In this document: positions 45,235 to 58,845 of the stretch, piece after piece
Position numbering within the stretch: position 1 is the stretch's first letter
Layout: every line of letters begins with the position of its first letter
The notes under the pieces: generated by a model
Seen by the model: the letters and a program-made list of their open reading frames with translations, nothing else
What the model was told of the DNA's origin: nothing
The model's database searches: none
Source of the DNA: Todiramphus chloris collaris
Lineage: Eukaryota > Chordata > Aves > Coraciiformes > Alcedinidae
Assembly (NCBI GenBank): GCA_025345505.1
Contig: JANVCC010000073.1
Coordinates: 10,649,108-10,713,107 of the forward strand
DNA length: 64,000 nt
Direction of reading: 5' to 3'
Program-made: the position numbers and the translations under genes

Positions 45235-47034
45235 GTGAAGCAATGCAGGGAGAAGATTAGAAGGGACAAAGCACAGCTAGAGCTTAACCTAGCTACAGCT
45301 GTTAAAGATAATAAAAAATGTTTCTATAAATTTATTAACAACAAAAGGAGAATTAAGGAAAATCTCCATCCTTTATCAGATGCAGAGGGAAACTTAGTAA
45401 CAAAGGATGAGGAGAAGGTTGAGGTGCTTTATGCCTACTTTGCCTCAGTCTTCAGTAGTGGAATGAGCTATACCCTGGACATCCAGCCTCATAAGCTGGG
45501 AGACAGGGCAGGAAAGCAGAATGAGGTTATCATGATTAAAGAGGAGGTGGTTAGCAACCTTCCGTGCCACTTGGATGCATACACATCTATGGGACCGGAT
45601 GGGTTACACCCAAGGGTGCTGAAAGAGCTGGCGGATGTGCTTGCCAAGCCACTTTCCATTATTTATCTGAAGTCCTGGCTAACTGGGGAGGTCCCAATGG
45701 ATTGGAGGTTAGCAAATATGATGCCCATTTAAAATAAAGGCAGAAAGGAGGATCCAAGTAACTACAGACCTGTTAGTCTGACCGCGGTACCAGGGAAGGT
45801 CATGGAGCAGATCGTCTTGAATGCTCTTGTAAGCCATATAGAGGACAAGCAGTGGATCAGGCCCAGTCAGCATGGGTTTAGGAAAGGCAGATCTTGCCTG
45901 ACGAACCTGATCTCCTTCTATGACAAGATGACCCAATTACAGGATGAGGGAAAGGCTGTGGATGTGGTCTACCTGGACTTCCAAAAAGCATGTGACACTG
46001 TTCCCCATAGATTTCTAATGGAAAAACTGTCTGCTCATGGCCTGGATGAGAATAGGATCTGCTGGATCAAGCACTGGCTGGACAGATGGGCCCAAAGAGT
46101 AGTGGCTAATGGTATTAAATCCAACTAGAGGCAGGTCACAAGTGGAGTTCCTCAGGGCTCAGTGTTGGGATTGTTTCTATTCAACATCTTCATTGATGAT
46201 CTTGATGAGAACATAGAGTCTACCATCAGTAATTTCACAGATGACACCAAGTTAGACAGGTGTGTCGATCTGTGTGAGGATAGGGAGGCTCTTCAGAGAG
46301 ACTTAGATAGACTGGATGGCTAGGCCAATGTTAATGGTATGATTTTCAACAAGGCCAAGTGCCAGGTCCTACACTTGGGCTGCAGCAACCCCATGCAAAG
46401 CTACAGGCTTGGGGAAGTGTGATTGGAGACCTGTCTGGTGGAGAGGGATCTGGGGGTTATAACAGACAGGCGAATGAATATGAGCCAGCAGTGTGCCCAG
46501 GTGGCAAAGGCGGCCAACAGCATCCTGGCTTCTATGAGAAATAGTGTGACCAGGAGTAGGGAAGTGATTGTCCCCCTGTACTCAGCACTGGTGAGGCCAC
46601 ACCTTGAGTACTATGTCCAGTTTTGGGCACCTCAGTACAAGAGACGTATCAAGGTGCTGGAGCGGGTGCAGAAGAGGGAAATGAAGCTGGTCAAGGGACT
46701 GAAGAATAGATCGTATGAGGACCGTTTGAAGGAGCTGGGTCTGTTTAGTTTGAGGAAGAGGAGGCTGAGGGGAGACCTCACCATTCTCTACAACTACCTG
46801 AAAAGACATTGTAGAGAGGTTGGTGCTGGTCTCTTCCCTCAGGTGGTTAGTGACAGAACCGGAGGGAATGGCCTAAAGCTGAAACAAGGTAGGTTTAGAC
46901 TAGACACTAGGAAAAACTTCTTCACAGAAAGAGTGGTGAGATATTGGAATAGGCTGCCCAGTGATGTGGTTGAGTCACCATCCCTGGATGTGTTTAAGCA
47001 TCGCTTAAATGTGGTGTTGGGGGATATGGTCTAG
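45235..47034 (+). pseudogene. CR1 ORF2 reverse transcriptase and C-terminal region
   Basis: The blocks in order are: REKIRRDKAQLELNLATAVK and NKKCFYKFI (linker); MGPDGLHPRVLKELADVL; WLTGEVPMDWRLAN; stop at 45730; MEQIVL; RPSQHGFRKGRSCLTNLISFY; VDVVYLDFQKACDTVPH (catalytic aspartate); stop TAG at 46126-46128. [10 protein letters not shown] and [10 protein letters not shown] follow, then NFTDDTKL (FTDD where the family has F/Y-ADD, both aspartates kept), and stop TAG at about 46321. The last part is [55 protein letters not shown] and [17 protein letters not shown], ending at the native stop (47032-47034). All RT motifs are identifiable, but at least four stops or frame changes break it. Confidence 0.9.
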
Positions 47035-47120
47035 GGGTGAACTTGTAGAGTAGGGTTAATAGTTGGGCACAATGATCCCAAGAGTTTTTTCCAACCTAAA
47101 CCATTCTGTGATTCTGTGAT

Positions 47121-50100
47121 ATACATACATGTACTGTCAAATAGTGTTCTTCCCCTTTCTCTTGAACTAAATGCAAACATGACTGTGGAATAAGGGAAGA
47201 AAAACAAACAAAAAAAAAAACAGAAGAAAAAGAAATGTAATGCAACATTTGTTCCACTGACATTGTAGCATGTTTTGTTTTGTTTTTTTCCATTTTCCAG
47301 GTTTTGTGTGAAACTCAGGCTACAAGGTTCTCTGTAGAATTAAAGGACGTCCTTCAAAAACATCAGTATCAAACATGTCATCAGGGTAGAGGGAAGAATA
47401 ACCAGGAATTCACAGTGGAAAGGGTACAGAGATTATCCTTAATACTTCCTCCAGTCCTCTGGGAAACTTTATGTAACCTAAAATAAAGGACTGTCATAGA
47501 CAAAGTAGTTGCTCTTGATTGTTTGTATTTTAATCACTTACTGCATCAACAAGATGCATTCCTCAAAACAAAAAAGGAAAAAGGAGTAATGGCACATAAG
47601 GAGTAAGACAGATTCTTCATCCATTTGCTAGAGGAAAAAAAAGATGGTGAAAAAGAGATATCAGAAGAGAAGAGATCAGAAGACAACTAACTGCAAAGAA
47701 TGGTAAAAGAGGCTTGTTTGAAGATCTTAGATCTCCTACCAGTAAGTTTTTAAAACTGAAAGGAAGCCTTTCCTCACTCTCCTCCTTCCCTTCTGTATCA
47801 AAATGAAGATCCTTTGACTAATAAGGAAAATAGAACCTAAAGACATAAAAGTGTAACAAATTGTTAGAAAGGCTGGGGCCAGAATGAAAGCATGAAGATC
47901 AGAGGATTAAGGAAGAGTCATGGAAAAGTATCAGGCGAAAAATAAAAAGGCAAAGATGATGAAATAACATGGATAAAGTTTAATGTTAAAACTGGACCTT
48001 TTATGTCTATTCCTAAAATTGTTGCTTAAAATATCAAGGAACATAGTTAGTCCTGATTCTACTGTCATTAATATTCTCTGTAATAGCACAATATGGAGAC
48101 TAAATGCCTCCAGCATTCCTGCACCCAGGGAGAAAACAGTTGTTTTCAGTCTATTTTAACATGCATTTGGTGAATTCTGGTACTTTCATCTCACTGTGAA
48201 TCCATATGCAGTCTTTCGTTACTGTGATTGTCAGCTGCATAATTGGCTTACATTGAATACTCAACATATTTTAATGCCGACTATATGGGTAAACAGTTCC
48301 TGACTGAGAAACAATTTAAATAAGTGGAACAGTTCATATCAGTTTTTCCTTATCGCAATATTGTTCATTTAATTATCAAGGTAGAAGTTGCAAGACAGAT
48401 GTAAGGTGATCTTACTGCATCTTTGCGGATTACTTTTGTTTGTTCTGGTTTGCTTTTTGTTGTTGTTTTATTTTTACATTTTTTAACATTTCCAGTGATG
48501 GATATTTCCACAGTATAGGTAGAAGATAGCTATGGCTAATCAAAACAAGAGAAACTGAGGTATTTGGTATTTGTTATCTAATAGAGAATTAGAAGGGAAG
48601 AAAGGGAAGAAACAAACATATACATATCCAGAAAAGCAAAAGCAGCACTTAACAAAATAGACTGATGATATATGTCATTGTGGATAGGGAGTGGAGGAGC
48701 AGAAGAAATCAGAGGTCTTCTATTGTTCACCTAGCGCAGTGGGGAGCGAAATCCTACACTGTAACATAACCCTTTCCTCAATGAAGGCAGACAAGTTACC
48801 CATTTTATCTTTTTTTTTCCAAAAAGTTCAGCCTGCATTGTTAACTTCTGTTCATTCAAGTCTCTGCAAAAGATTCACATCCTTTGTGGTTGTCTCCTTT
48901 CACACAGAAATCTTATTTCATCTCAAAAGAATACCTTAAGTTCAGATATTTCTGAGAGGAGAAAGGAAAACTCCTTTAAGCACACCAAGGGATGGCCTGG
49001 CCAGTTCAGTTCTATAGGCTCACTATGACAAACTAACAGTTTTTAGGTAATAGACATTTGAGATCTTGTGCCTGAAAACTTAGTTAATTTTTAATGCATA
49101 CTATGTCCACAGTCAAGGGAACACCTAATAACACCTAAACAACAGAAACATGGGGGAAAAAGCCTGTATCATAAAAGGCATTAATTTTACACTGACTACA
49201 TAAATAGCCTTTCAGGAAGCTTTCCTAATGAAGTCTCCATTTATGCTTAAAATGCAATTATACTTCAGGCGATCTGACAACAGGAAATTAATACATTTAA
49301 CTCTTAGGCCATTTGCTCTTCAAGATCACCTGTTCAAATATGACACTTTCTAATAACTGCTAACTCAATTTGAGCTACACTATTCATATTAGTGCATCAT
49401 GATTTCAATAGTTGGTAAAAGGATTTCAAAGTACATAAACCACATCTTCTAAAACTGGAGAAACATTTAGAGATTTGGCTTCACTATTTCTTAAATGATG
49501 TTTTCTAGCATAAGACATGATATGTCTTCTAAAAAAAAAAATTATATCGAGAAGACCAAATATTTTGTTTGGTTTTGTGTTTTCTTTTGGTTTTGGTTTT
49601 TTTTTTTTTTTTTTGTTTAACTGGAATTGAAAAACACCAAGACAAACACTTTGGTATTTTTTTCGTTGAGAATTTTTATAGAAAGGTACTTGAATGCTAT
49701 ACAAAATGCTTTAAGAATGAAATCTGAATGGTTACTATTTCACAAAACAGCTTAAAGTAATGTGCAAGGGATAGACAAAAAAAATCAGTAGTCAGTAGGA
49801 AGGAAACACAGGTAGTACAAATACCCGAGGACTGCATGCACATGTGTTCCAGCCACTTTGTGCCTTAAAGAGTGGATGGTATAGGAGTGTAAGTATTCGG
49901 AACCAAAAGCCTCAACTATTCAAGTTTCAGATAGTTTGCTTTATATTACAAAAAACTTTTATCCAATCTGTCTTCCAGCTTCTTGTAAGCAACAGGTAAC
50001 AAGAACACTCTCAAAAAATATTCTGTTCATCAGCTTGACTCCCGCTCTTTAGCCATTCAGACTAGAAGAGTATACAAATTTGTTGTATACTAATATGGGT

Positions 50101-51300
50101 TCCCAGGACCTCCTACTTAACCCATCAACACTCATTTATAATTAACAAGTTTATAACAAAATACAGTTTTGTTTGAGGACCTACACAGTCAGAGCCCTCA
50201 AGTCAGGCACAATTTAGTGTTGAAGTGTCTTTTTTTCCTTGAGTTTAACTGGAGTAACACTGATCTTTTTTCAACATCTAAGATTCAACTTCCAGAGGGT
50301 TCAGAAATGTTTTGTCTTTTCTCCAAATAAAAATCATTTCAATTCTAATTTCTGTTAGGAATCTACTTTAGAAGTCTTCATGGCCTTTGGATTTAGCAGA
50401 CCAAACTATAAACCAGGTATGTTCTACTTCAGTGTAATTTTTGTGTTAAATATTAAAGTGTTGTTTTAGAGGGAACATGATGCTAAGGGCGAAAAAGCCA
50501 TTTTTCTCTCTTAGGATATTACTTATATATATAAAATATATGGTTTTTTAAAATATTGCTGTATTTCACAAATCTATGGAATTGTATTGTAATGCATCAA
50601 GACCACACTGCTTCACCAAATCAGCTATGTTCAAATGGAATATGTAAGGACAACATGTGAAAAGGAAAATGCATTTCTTTTTAACACCCACTCAATCTCT
50701 TGCAGTAAGATGTTTAATTCATATTACATTATATTGCCACCCATAGGATAGCACTTAAATATAGCTTCCAAAAATAAAACTAATTATTTTCTTTATAACC
50801 CCTCCTTGTGATTTCCAAACAGTGAAAAAATAGTGGCATGTTAGTACTGTGATTTTATTTCTATATAAATAACTGATGGATATTTCATCATTCCAGCACA
50901 GCCACAGCAGAAACAATTGCAAAATGTTAATTAGATAATCACTAGTAGGAAAAAATAATTTCCTTTATTGTGAATAGAAGAGACGGCATACACACCACTA
51001 CAAACCTCAGAGGTCTTTGAAGTAAGTACCATCCAGGAAATGTACGTTCAACAGCAGTTACAAGTGTGTTTCTTTTGCTCGGCACTCGAATATTTAAGTT
51101 TTATCTTTTGACCTAGTTGCACTACATACTACAACTAGAGGACTTGCTGGTTTTGCTATGATGCTTCAGGTTACCTTGAAAACATGATGGAGATGTTATC
51201 CTGGGGTATTTTCTTCCCTATTGGCTTTAACCTGCATCTAGTACAACAGACATTAATAAATAATATCTGGTACTAAAGTGTGGTATGAATCATCAAAATT
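47121..51300. other. AT-rich DNA without recognisable genes
   Basis: No transposon or exon is recognised. T/G-rich low-complexity runs lie at about 48430-48480 and 49558-49620. Confidence 0.5.
49597..49614 (+). repeat. Poly-T run in T/G-rich stretch
   Basis: About 18 T following TTTTGG repeats. Confidence 0.85.
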
Positions 51301-52017
51301 AGAATCATAGTATGGTAGAGGTTGGAAGGGACCTCTACAGATCACTGAGTCCAACGCCCCTGCCACAGTAGAATCACCCAGGGCAGGCTACACCAGAACA
51401 GGTCCGGGCGGGTTTTGAAAGTCTCCAGAGACTCCACAACCTCTCTGGGCAGCCTGTTCCAGGCACCGTCACCCTCAGAGTGAGTAAGTTCTTCCTCATG
51501 TTGAGGTGGAACTTCCTGTGTTTCACCTTGCAACCATTACCTCTCATCCTATTACAGAGTGAAACAGAAAAGAGACTGGCCCCTTCTACACCCACCCTTA
51601 ATGCAATCATTAATAAGATCCCCCCTCAGTCTTCTCCCAGCTAAACAGCCCCAGTTCTCTCAGCCTTTCCTCATAAGAGATGTTCCAGTCCCTTCATTAT
51701 CCTTGTAGCTCTCCATTGGACTCACTAGTACGTCCCTGTCTCTCTCAAACTGGGGAGACAATACTCCAGTAATACTCCAATACTGGACACAATACTCCAG
51801 ATGCAGTCTCACTAGGGCAGAGTAGACATGGAGGAGAACCTCCTTTGACCTGCTGGCCATGCTCTTCTTTGCGCACCCCAGGACACCATTGGTGGCCTTG
51901 GCCATAAAGGCATGTTGCCGTCTCATGGATAACTTACTGTCCACCAGGACTCCAAAGTCCTTCTCCGTGGAGCTGCTATCCAGCAGGTGTACCCCTAATC
52001 TGCAGGTCTACCCCTAA
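51301..52017 (-). mobile_element. CR1 LINE, 5'-truncated, about 0.7 kb
   Basis: The 3' tail AGAATCATAG lies at 51301 (plus strand). Read on the minus strand, [40 protein letters not shown] and DSKLSMRRQHAFMAKATNGVLG identify the subfamily shared with 27361-28306. It is truncated near 52017 and broken by small deletions (for example around 51430) and by local duplications at 51764-51800 and 51988-52018. Confidence 0.9.
51764..51800. repeat. Micro-duplications of ACAATACTCCAG in CR1
   Basis: ACAATACTCCAG occurs at about 51768-51779 and again at about 51789-51800, with a partial AATACTCCA between. Related CR1 copies have it once (27858-27870 region). A second small duplication, ACCCCTAATCTGCAGGTCT then ACCCCTAAT, lies at about 51990-52018. 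Confidence 0.8.
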
Positions 52018-55000
52018 TTTCAGCAATACTTTTCATGGTTTCTACCTAAAATGTATTTGTTGCTCACCTTTTATGATTTTGCTTTACCTTAGGGTTGTCT
52101 GCTTTTTAGTTACTCTGACTGGGTTATTCTGCAAATTACTGAGTTTTCCATTTTACTGGGCATCATTCATCTTCCTTTGCAGTCAGATTTGCCTTGATAG
52201 GCAATTGTTCACCGTGGAGACATGCTGTTAGTTGAGTCCTTTTGTCCTGATTCAATTTCTGTGGATCATGGTGGAGGCACAGTACAGCAAGCAATAATTA
52301 TACACAGTTGCTTAACACTCTTGCTGTAGCAATGTTGGCTGAATCTCCTAAACTCTATTGCAAATTCCATTCTTTCTCAGTGGTATTTTTTATGCCTTTC
52401 TTCCTGCTTCCATAAAAAAATATTTCCTAGACTTCCTCTACTCACCTTCAATAGATTTGGTTCTGCACATCGCTTGAAAAAGAATATCTGTATCTTTAAC
52501 CAAGGACACATTTTTATGTCTCTATAATAAGAACCTAGATTTCTCTATATTCAGACAGAAGTAAAAAAAAAAAAAAATTAGAATCAAGTCTTATAAAAAC
52601 TAGAAGTTTCTCCTCTGGTTTCACTGAAGAAAGAGTAATTTGCAGTGAGTCTTATTTTCTATTTGTCTTTTATGGTATTGAAGTTCTCATTTTGTGTATT
52701 CCATAACTATTCTCACTGATCCAGCTGCACAGGTTTTAAATTCTAGAAAAGCAAGCCCTAGAAGGCACTTGAAAGAACAATACCCAGGCAGTGGCCAATC
52801 AATATGGCACTGTTAATAGCAGCAGAGAATCCATCTTACAAACTTCTACCAGAACAAACACTGTTAGGAATGATAACAAAACCTGAAAAGATCCATGATT
52901 CTGTATCTTGTTGAAGATACACAATGGGACAGAGATTAGCCAAACAATATTATGCAATTGTTTATCTCTCAGCATTAATGTTTTTGCCTCTTGTCCTGTG
53001 GTCTGACAGATGCAGTTTTAGCTATCATAAACAGAAATCTCATTCTATGCATTACAATATATTGACAATAATATAAAGATCCTCAGCATCTCATTACAAC
53101 TTCAAAAAATGTGTTCACCATACATAAGAGATCCAGGTAAAAACCTTTAAATGAAAACAAACAGGGGAAAAAAAAATCTATTTGCATAGGATAGTATTGG
53201 TAGGTATTAAATGATAATTATCATTTACCATTTAGCAATGAAAAGAAAATATGTTCCATAATGATGGATGGTCAATGTCCAGCAAGATTTTCTGGAGTTG
53301 TAGCATGACTGAATGCAGCTGTGAAGAGGAAGTATCTTCATGTCCACAATGATATGCCAATCTTTTGTGCTTATCTTGCAGTTCGTATGATGGTTCAGCT
53401 GATTTTTCATGTTCTCAGCAAAATTAATAAATGGCAATTATATGTGACAAGATGCTACAGACATACCCAGTGACCTGCTTTTTTCTTTTCTAACAACATT
53501 TGGTAATACTTAGAGGGACGTCTTTCATCTCTTACTGAACAAGAAAGATATTACCTCTCTGTACAAGGTCTTGCTTCACTGAATTCACAGCAGTTTACAA
53601 TAAAAAAGTTATTACATGAATCAAGGTGCTTAACAGATACTGAACTTCTAATCACATTAACATGATTTCAGCACACCCACTTGTGAAGCCATCTCAATCT
53701 CATGCTGAGAAATGCACTGCCTGTAGTACTTGTTACATAATCACATCATTCCCTAGCTTTGAAGCCGTTTGTCTCATGTATAAACTTATACTGGGAAAAT
53801 GCCCTGAAGAACAGGTTTGTTTAATCAAGACAATCAGGTTTTGCATTTTAGCAAAATTATGAATAGACAAATCAAATGGGTTGGTCGAACTTCTAAATAT
53901 ACATGACAATTTTTCTAATAGGAGTCAATCTGCTCTATAATAAAGTACTTGAAGTGATGTCCATAAGGATTCTTACAGTATGTTCCAGAACAAAGGATGC
54001 AGAACCTGTGCATCAGTTGGTGCCTTGGGAAATATCATAATCAATTAATTAAATATTCTATTTTCTGTCAATGATCATATTATAGTAAACACACAGTATG
54101 GAAGAGTTTGTATAATTTAAAATGATCAATAACCCTGTAAAGAAAAACACTTCAGTTTTTCACCACCAACTCAGCACTTAAGAAAAGATAACAGCATTTC
54201 TGTTCTTGTTTCTCTCTCTGATGTCAAGGAAATGAACATATTGCCAGGCTCTGACAAATAGGTATTTTCAAGTTTGCATACCTTTGTTATTTCAAAACCA
54301 ACTGCTTCAAACAAGGCAAAGTGCAGATTACTCATACTCATGCCTCCTGCTGAGCTTGATGCTTTAAAAGAGAGGCTTTTAGACTTATGCAACACAAAAA
54401 AGTGCCAACATTATCTGAATATCAGAAAATACTTTTCCTCACATTCTTATACTGTAAGTCATGGATCTAGCTGAATGTTTATCAAAAAGGATAGCAAGGA
54501 AGCAAATTCAAGTTTAGACCAAGCAGACGAAAGTTCAGTAAATCAATATTCATTAAAAATAGAGTGTTTGGAGGGAAATAATCTTGGAAACTGAGCACTG
54601 ATATTGCTGAAGCAGGCACTCCCGGATATTTTCATTCTGTACCAAATTACCAATCTGGATGCATATATCTGTATGTCGCAGACAAAACAGAACCAAAAAT
54701 GTAATTTTTATGACAATACAACAGTCCAGCAGGAAGTACATTGGTGGTATCTAAAAGGACTATCCCCAAAAATGCAATGTTATGAGATGAAGGTCATCTG
54801 TGCATGTAAGACTAATATGCTTAGCATCCACAAAACACAGACCAAAATGGAAAAATAAAATAAGCCCCAAATACATGCTTTAGATTACCTTTGGATCTTA
54901 AATTAGATGCTGAGCAGCACTAGCATTGTTTAGAAGATTAAAGCATTCATTTCACAGCTTTTTTTTTTTTTTTCACATGATTCTTAAAAAAACCCCAAAC

Positions 55001-55463
55001 ATTTTAAATATCCATATTTATTAACAAATGCTGCAATTATTGTTACTGAAACCTCAGTTAAGAAAGTATTACATTTAGTAAACAGGAAACAAAATGTTAT
55101 GTGTTGGTCTGAGAGATAGCATGGTAAACACCAACCTAAAGCAAATTTTCATCTCAGGTCAAATTCAGCACTAAATAGTAACAAATAGTACCAAAAGTTA
55201 AATTATTAGTTGAAGCTTACACAAACTTTAAAAAAAAATTATAAGGTGTCAGTGACTTTGGCCAGCTAAGATTTTGCTTCCCTCTGAGGAACCTCACTAT
55301 CATGATGACATCACTTAGAAAGCTAAGGCAGTAAACCAATGTTAATCACCTTTCAAGTTCAAAAGCCAGGCAGGATATTTTCAGGATCATTTTTTTTCAA
55401 GTTCAGTTTCTAATATTCCATTTTATGAAACCAATAGTTACAGCTGAAGTCTTCAAGTATTCT
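52018..55463. other. AT-rich DNA without recognisable genes
   Basis: Short unremarkable frames and A/T homopolymers only (for example 52563-52577 and 54959-54973). Confidence 0.5.
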
Positions 55464-55513
55464 AGCTAAATCATTAATGGAGGTCCTTCCCAACCATAAT
55501 GACTCTATGATTA
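55464..55513 (+). mobile_element. CR1 3' tail remnant
   Basis: TAGCTAAATCATTAATGGAGGTCCTTCCCAACC-type sequence followed by a degraded tail (ATGACTCTATGATTA). It resembles the last 50 bp of CR1 3' UTRs seen at 34390-34447. It is short and diverged. Confidence 0.6.
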
Positions 55514-58445
55514 ATAAAGGTACTGCTCCTATATCATAGGAGTTCAAAAGCATTTCTAACAGAGGTTCTAGCTTGTGGCAGTTGTCCAAAACACCACCTG
55601 CTGTCCTTCTTTCCCAATTACCTGACCAGAAATGCCAAAGAATAATTCTGTCTCTTCATTTAGTCAGGCAGCTATGGCCTTATCCATTTCACCAGCCAGA
55701 TCTGTTACCTAGGAAAATTAGAAACCCAAGTCTGAAACCCACTGAGTTGTTCGGTGGAATCAGAATGAGCACCCTCTAAGTATTTCAGTGATACAAAATG
55801 TGTGATACAGCTTAGATTAGTGGTATGAATCATCACGAACATACCTATGCTTAGTTAATAACATAATTGTTATTTTTTTGTGCAATGAAGTTAGCATGAC
55901 TGAAACTTCGCTGTTGTGTTGCAAATTTTGAAAGAGAAGCTGCTAAAATAAGTAAATGATAAAATTATCCGTAATAGCTGCCTTTGAATCATATGCACAA
56001 TTTCATTCCATCAGTAAGGCTAAACTACAATAAATGATGAGTTGACATTACCACTGACACACTGCTACAGCATGATGGAGTATCTGATTCGATTCCCAAG
56101 TTCCCTCTAATAATTAATATACACTCAGCTACTTTGAAAGGCAGGATATAGTTATATGGATATTAAAATAAATAAAAATAATTTTAAAAAATTACACAAA
56201 TACGACTTTTCAATTTTACATAAAGAGCAGACTGTACACACCTCTCACACTGGCATTCTCAGCTTTTGAAGGTGCATTTTTTTCTGCCACCAGAGAATGT
56301 ACAGAACACAGGGGCCATAGGCCAGCGTAGTCTTACCAAGGGAAGCATGATGATAGGATGGACAGTTGCTGTGTACAGATGATACAGTTGCAGCATAATT
56401 TCACTTTTTACTGGATGCTTTAGATATCAAAAAAAACCCTTATCAATTTGTGTAGCTCCAACTTGGTAATCACTATAGAAATGTAAAAACTAATGTATCA
56501 GAAGACAAAATAGAGATATGCTCTGTTCTCTTTCCTCCTGGCCAGATGAAACAAGGCATTTTGGATGGAGTTAGCAAATTCCATTTTTAATTTATATTAT
56601 AATTCCACAAAAATATAAGGGAAAGGAAGTGAAGAATTCTCAGATCAGAACCTGAATGAAGCACTGATAGGGCAGCTATGCACAGTACCTTCCCCACCTC
56701 CAAAGAATTCAGCTAAATTGCCTTGCACACAGAAAAAAAAACAAATCTACATTTGTACCTGGATTTAGTGTTCTTCCCCGTATTTTTTTTAAACACCATG
56801 TGTTTAGGGGATTCTATTTATATATTTATACTACGTATAGTTATGCAAAGACTACATAAACATATAAATATCTTTACCCTTTCTTCAGAGAACTTGAAAC
56901 ATTCACAACTTTTCAAACTTCCAGGTAATTTTATATCACAAAAGAAAAAAGGAATCCAGGCAGAATGTTCATCAAGAGATTGGGAGAAATTCATCATCAT
57001 GTTGTCCTCAGTTTGTAGATAATATTCACTTAAGTGTTTCTTTCATCAAGACAGGATGATTAAGCTGTTCCAACACCTAAGTCAACATGCATTAGTAGAA
57101 TCTGAATAACATGCTGTGCAAAAAGCATAGGTATTATTTGGACAGAGCAGAGGGCTTACTCAGGAAAAAAATATATATATTTATCATGAACTTATTACAG
57201 AAATAATGTTATCTTACTAAAATCAACATAAATTGTACATAAATTTAAGTTCCTAAATTGTAGATGACTAACATAAATGTCCTTCTCCTGATTTACAAGA
57301 TCTGAAGTAGATAAATAATTTCAAGTAATAGTTGGACAAAAATATCTTAAAATACCTTAGCACTGTATTGTTAAGAGATTTTGAAGTTTGATATGTGATC
57401 TAGGCATGTATACAAACAACCTCCCAGACCCTTCTCCCCTCAAAGAAAACCCCGAAGCTCAAAACTCACAAAGTTTTATCTTTCCTCTTTGTAGTCATTT
57501 TTTACTTGGCTGACAGACTACAGCATGCCATGATGGAAGAGTAGCATCTTCTTAATTGACTTGGCAGTACAGACGTACAGAAGCTAGGACTGCTTTGTCA
57601 TCTAAATCATGCTGTTTAGGCAGAATCTCTATTGCTACTTTGAAACATCTGTCCCAATTAAAGCAGGACAGTGTCCTAACTAATCTGAAAGGCAGAGGAA
57701 GGTTATTGTTACATGCCCCAAAGGCAAAAATCTGTTGCATTTAGCATCCAGGATGTTCTCACCTATTACAAAAATTTTGACTGGCTGAGGAAGTTTGTCA
57801 AGCCAGGCATGAAATCAAAAGTAGAAAAATAAAGGGTGTTTTCTAGTTCAGCACAGATAAGTGTTTGCACACATCAATTTCCAACAGTGTAAACAATACA
57901 CAGGACTGCAGACACAATATCTTGATAATTTGTATGCACAAATGTGTGTAAATGTAGCTTCCTCATGTGCAAAATGGATGTCAGGTTAAAACCACTGAAA
58001 ATTTCCAATAGGAGGCACTGTGAGTGAGGATGGGCTTCTCACACTCCCACAGGAAACCATTCCTCCCTATAATACACAGTATGAATTTTCAGTTATGGGT
58101 ACAGTACAAAGCCCCTTAGTGAGCTCATTTAGCAGGCTATATAGGTTTCAAACAATGGTTTTCCAGTAATTCACATCTTAGTCATAATGATAACAGTGTG
58201 GTGATCTGTCTGAGAGAAATTAAAACAATATACTGTATTAATTAGCAACCTTTCTTTTACTCTGAGATACTTTTTACAAGTAATCTGACAATTTAATTGA
58301 GGATATCACTGATTTTAAGGTTTTTTGGGTTTTTTTTAATGAGAAAAGGTGTTACTATTGAATTATGCTGCGAATTAAATGGGGGGGGAGGGGGCGTGGT
58401 GACTGTAGGAAAATTATAAAGGCAAAGAATATCCTTCTCCCCCTG
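55514..58445. other. AT-rich DNA without recognisable genes
   Basis: No motif-bearing ORF and no recognisable repeat, apart from an AT dinucleotide run at 57168-57180 and the G-run at 58381-58395. Confidence 0.5.
58381..58395 (+). repeat. G-rich run next to the assembly gap
   Basis: Eight G, A, five G, then CG. It lies 50 bp before the N run and may be part of why the assembly broke here. Confidence 0.85.
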
Positions 58446-58845
58446 NNNNNNNNNNNNNNNNNNNNNNNNNNNNNNNNNNNNNNNNNNNNNNNNNNNNNNN
58501 NNNNNNNNNNNNNNNNNNNNNNNNNNNNNNNNNNNNNNNNNNNNNNNNNNNNNNNNNNNNNNNNNNNNNNNNNNNNNNNNNNNNNNNNNNNNNNNNNNNN
58601 NNNNNNNNNNNNNNNNNNNNNNNNNNNNNNNNNNNNNNNNNNNNNNNNNNNNNNNNNNNNNNNNNNNNNNNNNNNNNNNNNNNNNNNNNNNNNNNNNNNN
58701 NNNNNNNNNNNNNNNNNNNNNNNNNNNNNNNNNNNNNNNNNNNNNNNNNNNNNNNNNNNNNNNNNNNNNNNNNNNNNNNNNNNNNNNNNNNNNNNNNNNN
58801 NNNNNNNNNNNNNNNNNNNNNNNNNNNNNNNNNNNNNNNNNNNNN
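58446..58845. other. Assembly gap of 400 N
   Basis: Exactly 400 N. The round size suggests an estimated or placeholder length. It is bordered by CTTCTCCCCCTG on the left and a T7 run on the right. Any ORF that spans it is meaningless. Confidence 0.99.

Larger units (their letters stand above)
42699..47120 (+). mobile_element. CR1 LINE, near full length
   Basis: A 4.4-kb CR1 on the plus strand: 5' UTR (42699-43167), ORF1 relic (43168-44089), ORF2 endonuclease (about 44294-44920), linker, RT and C-terminal region to the stop at 47032-47034, 3' UTR, and the tail ATTCTGTGATTCTGTG ending at about 47120. Length and order match a complete CR1. The 5' end is placed where an AT dinucleotide run gives way to GC-richer sequence. 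It is the best-preserved copy by content, but all parts carry stops or frameshifts. It belongs to the same broad subfamily as 886-6375. Confidence 0.94.
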
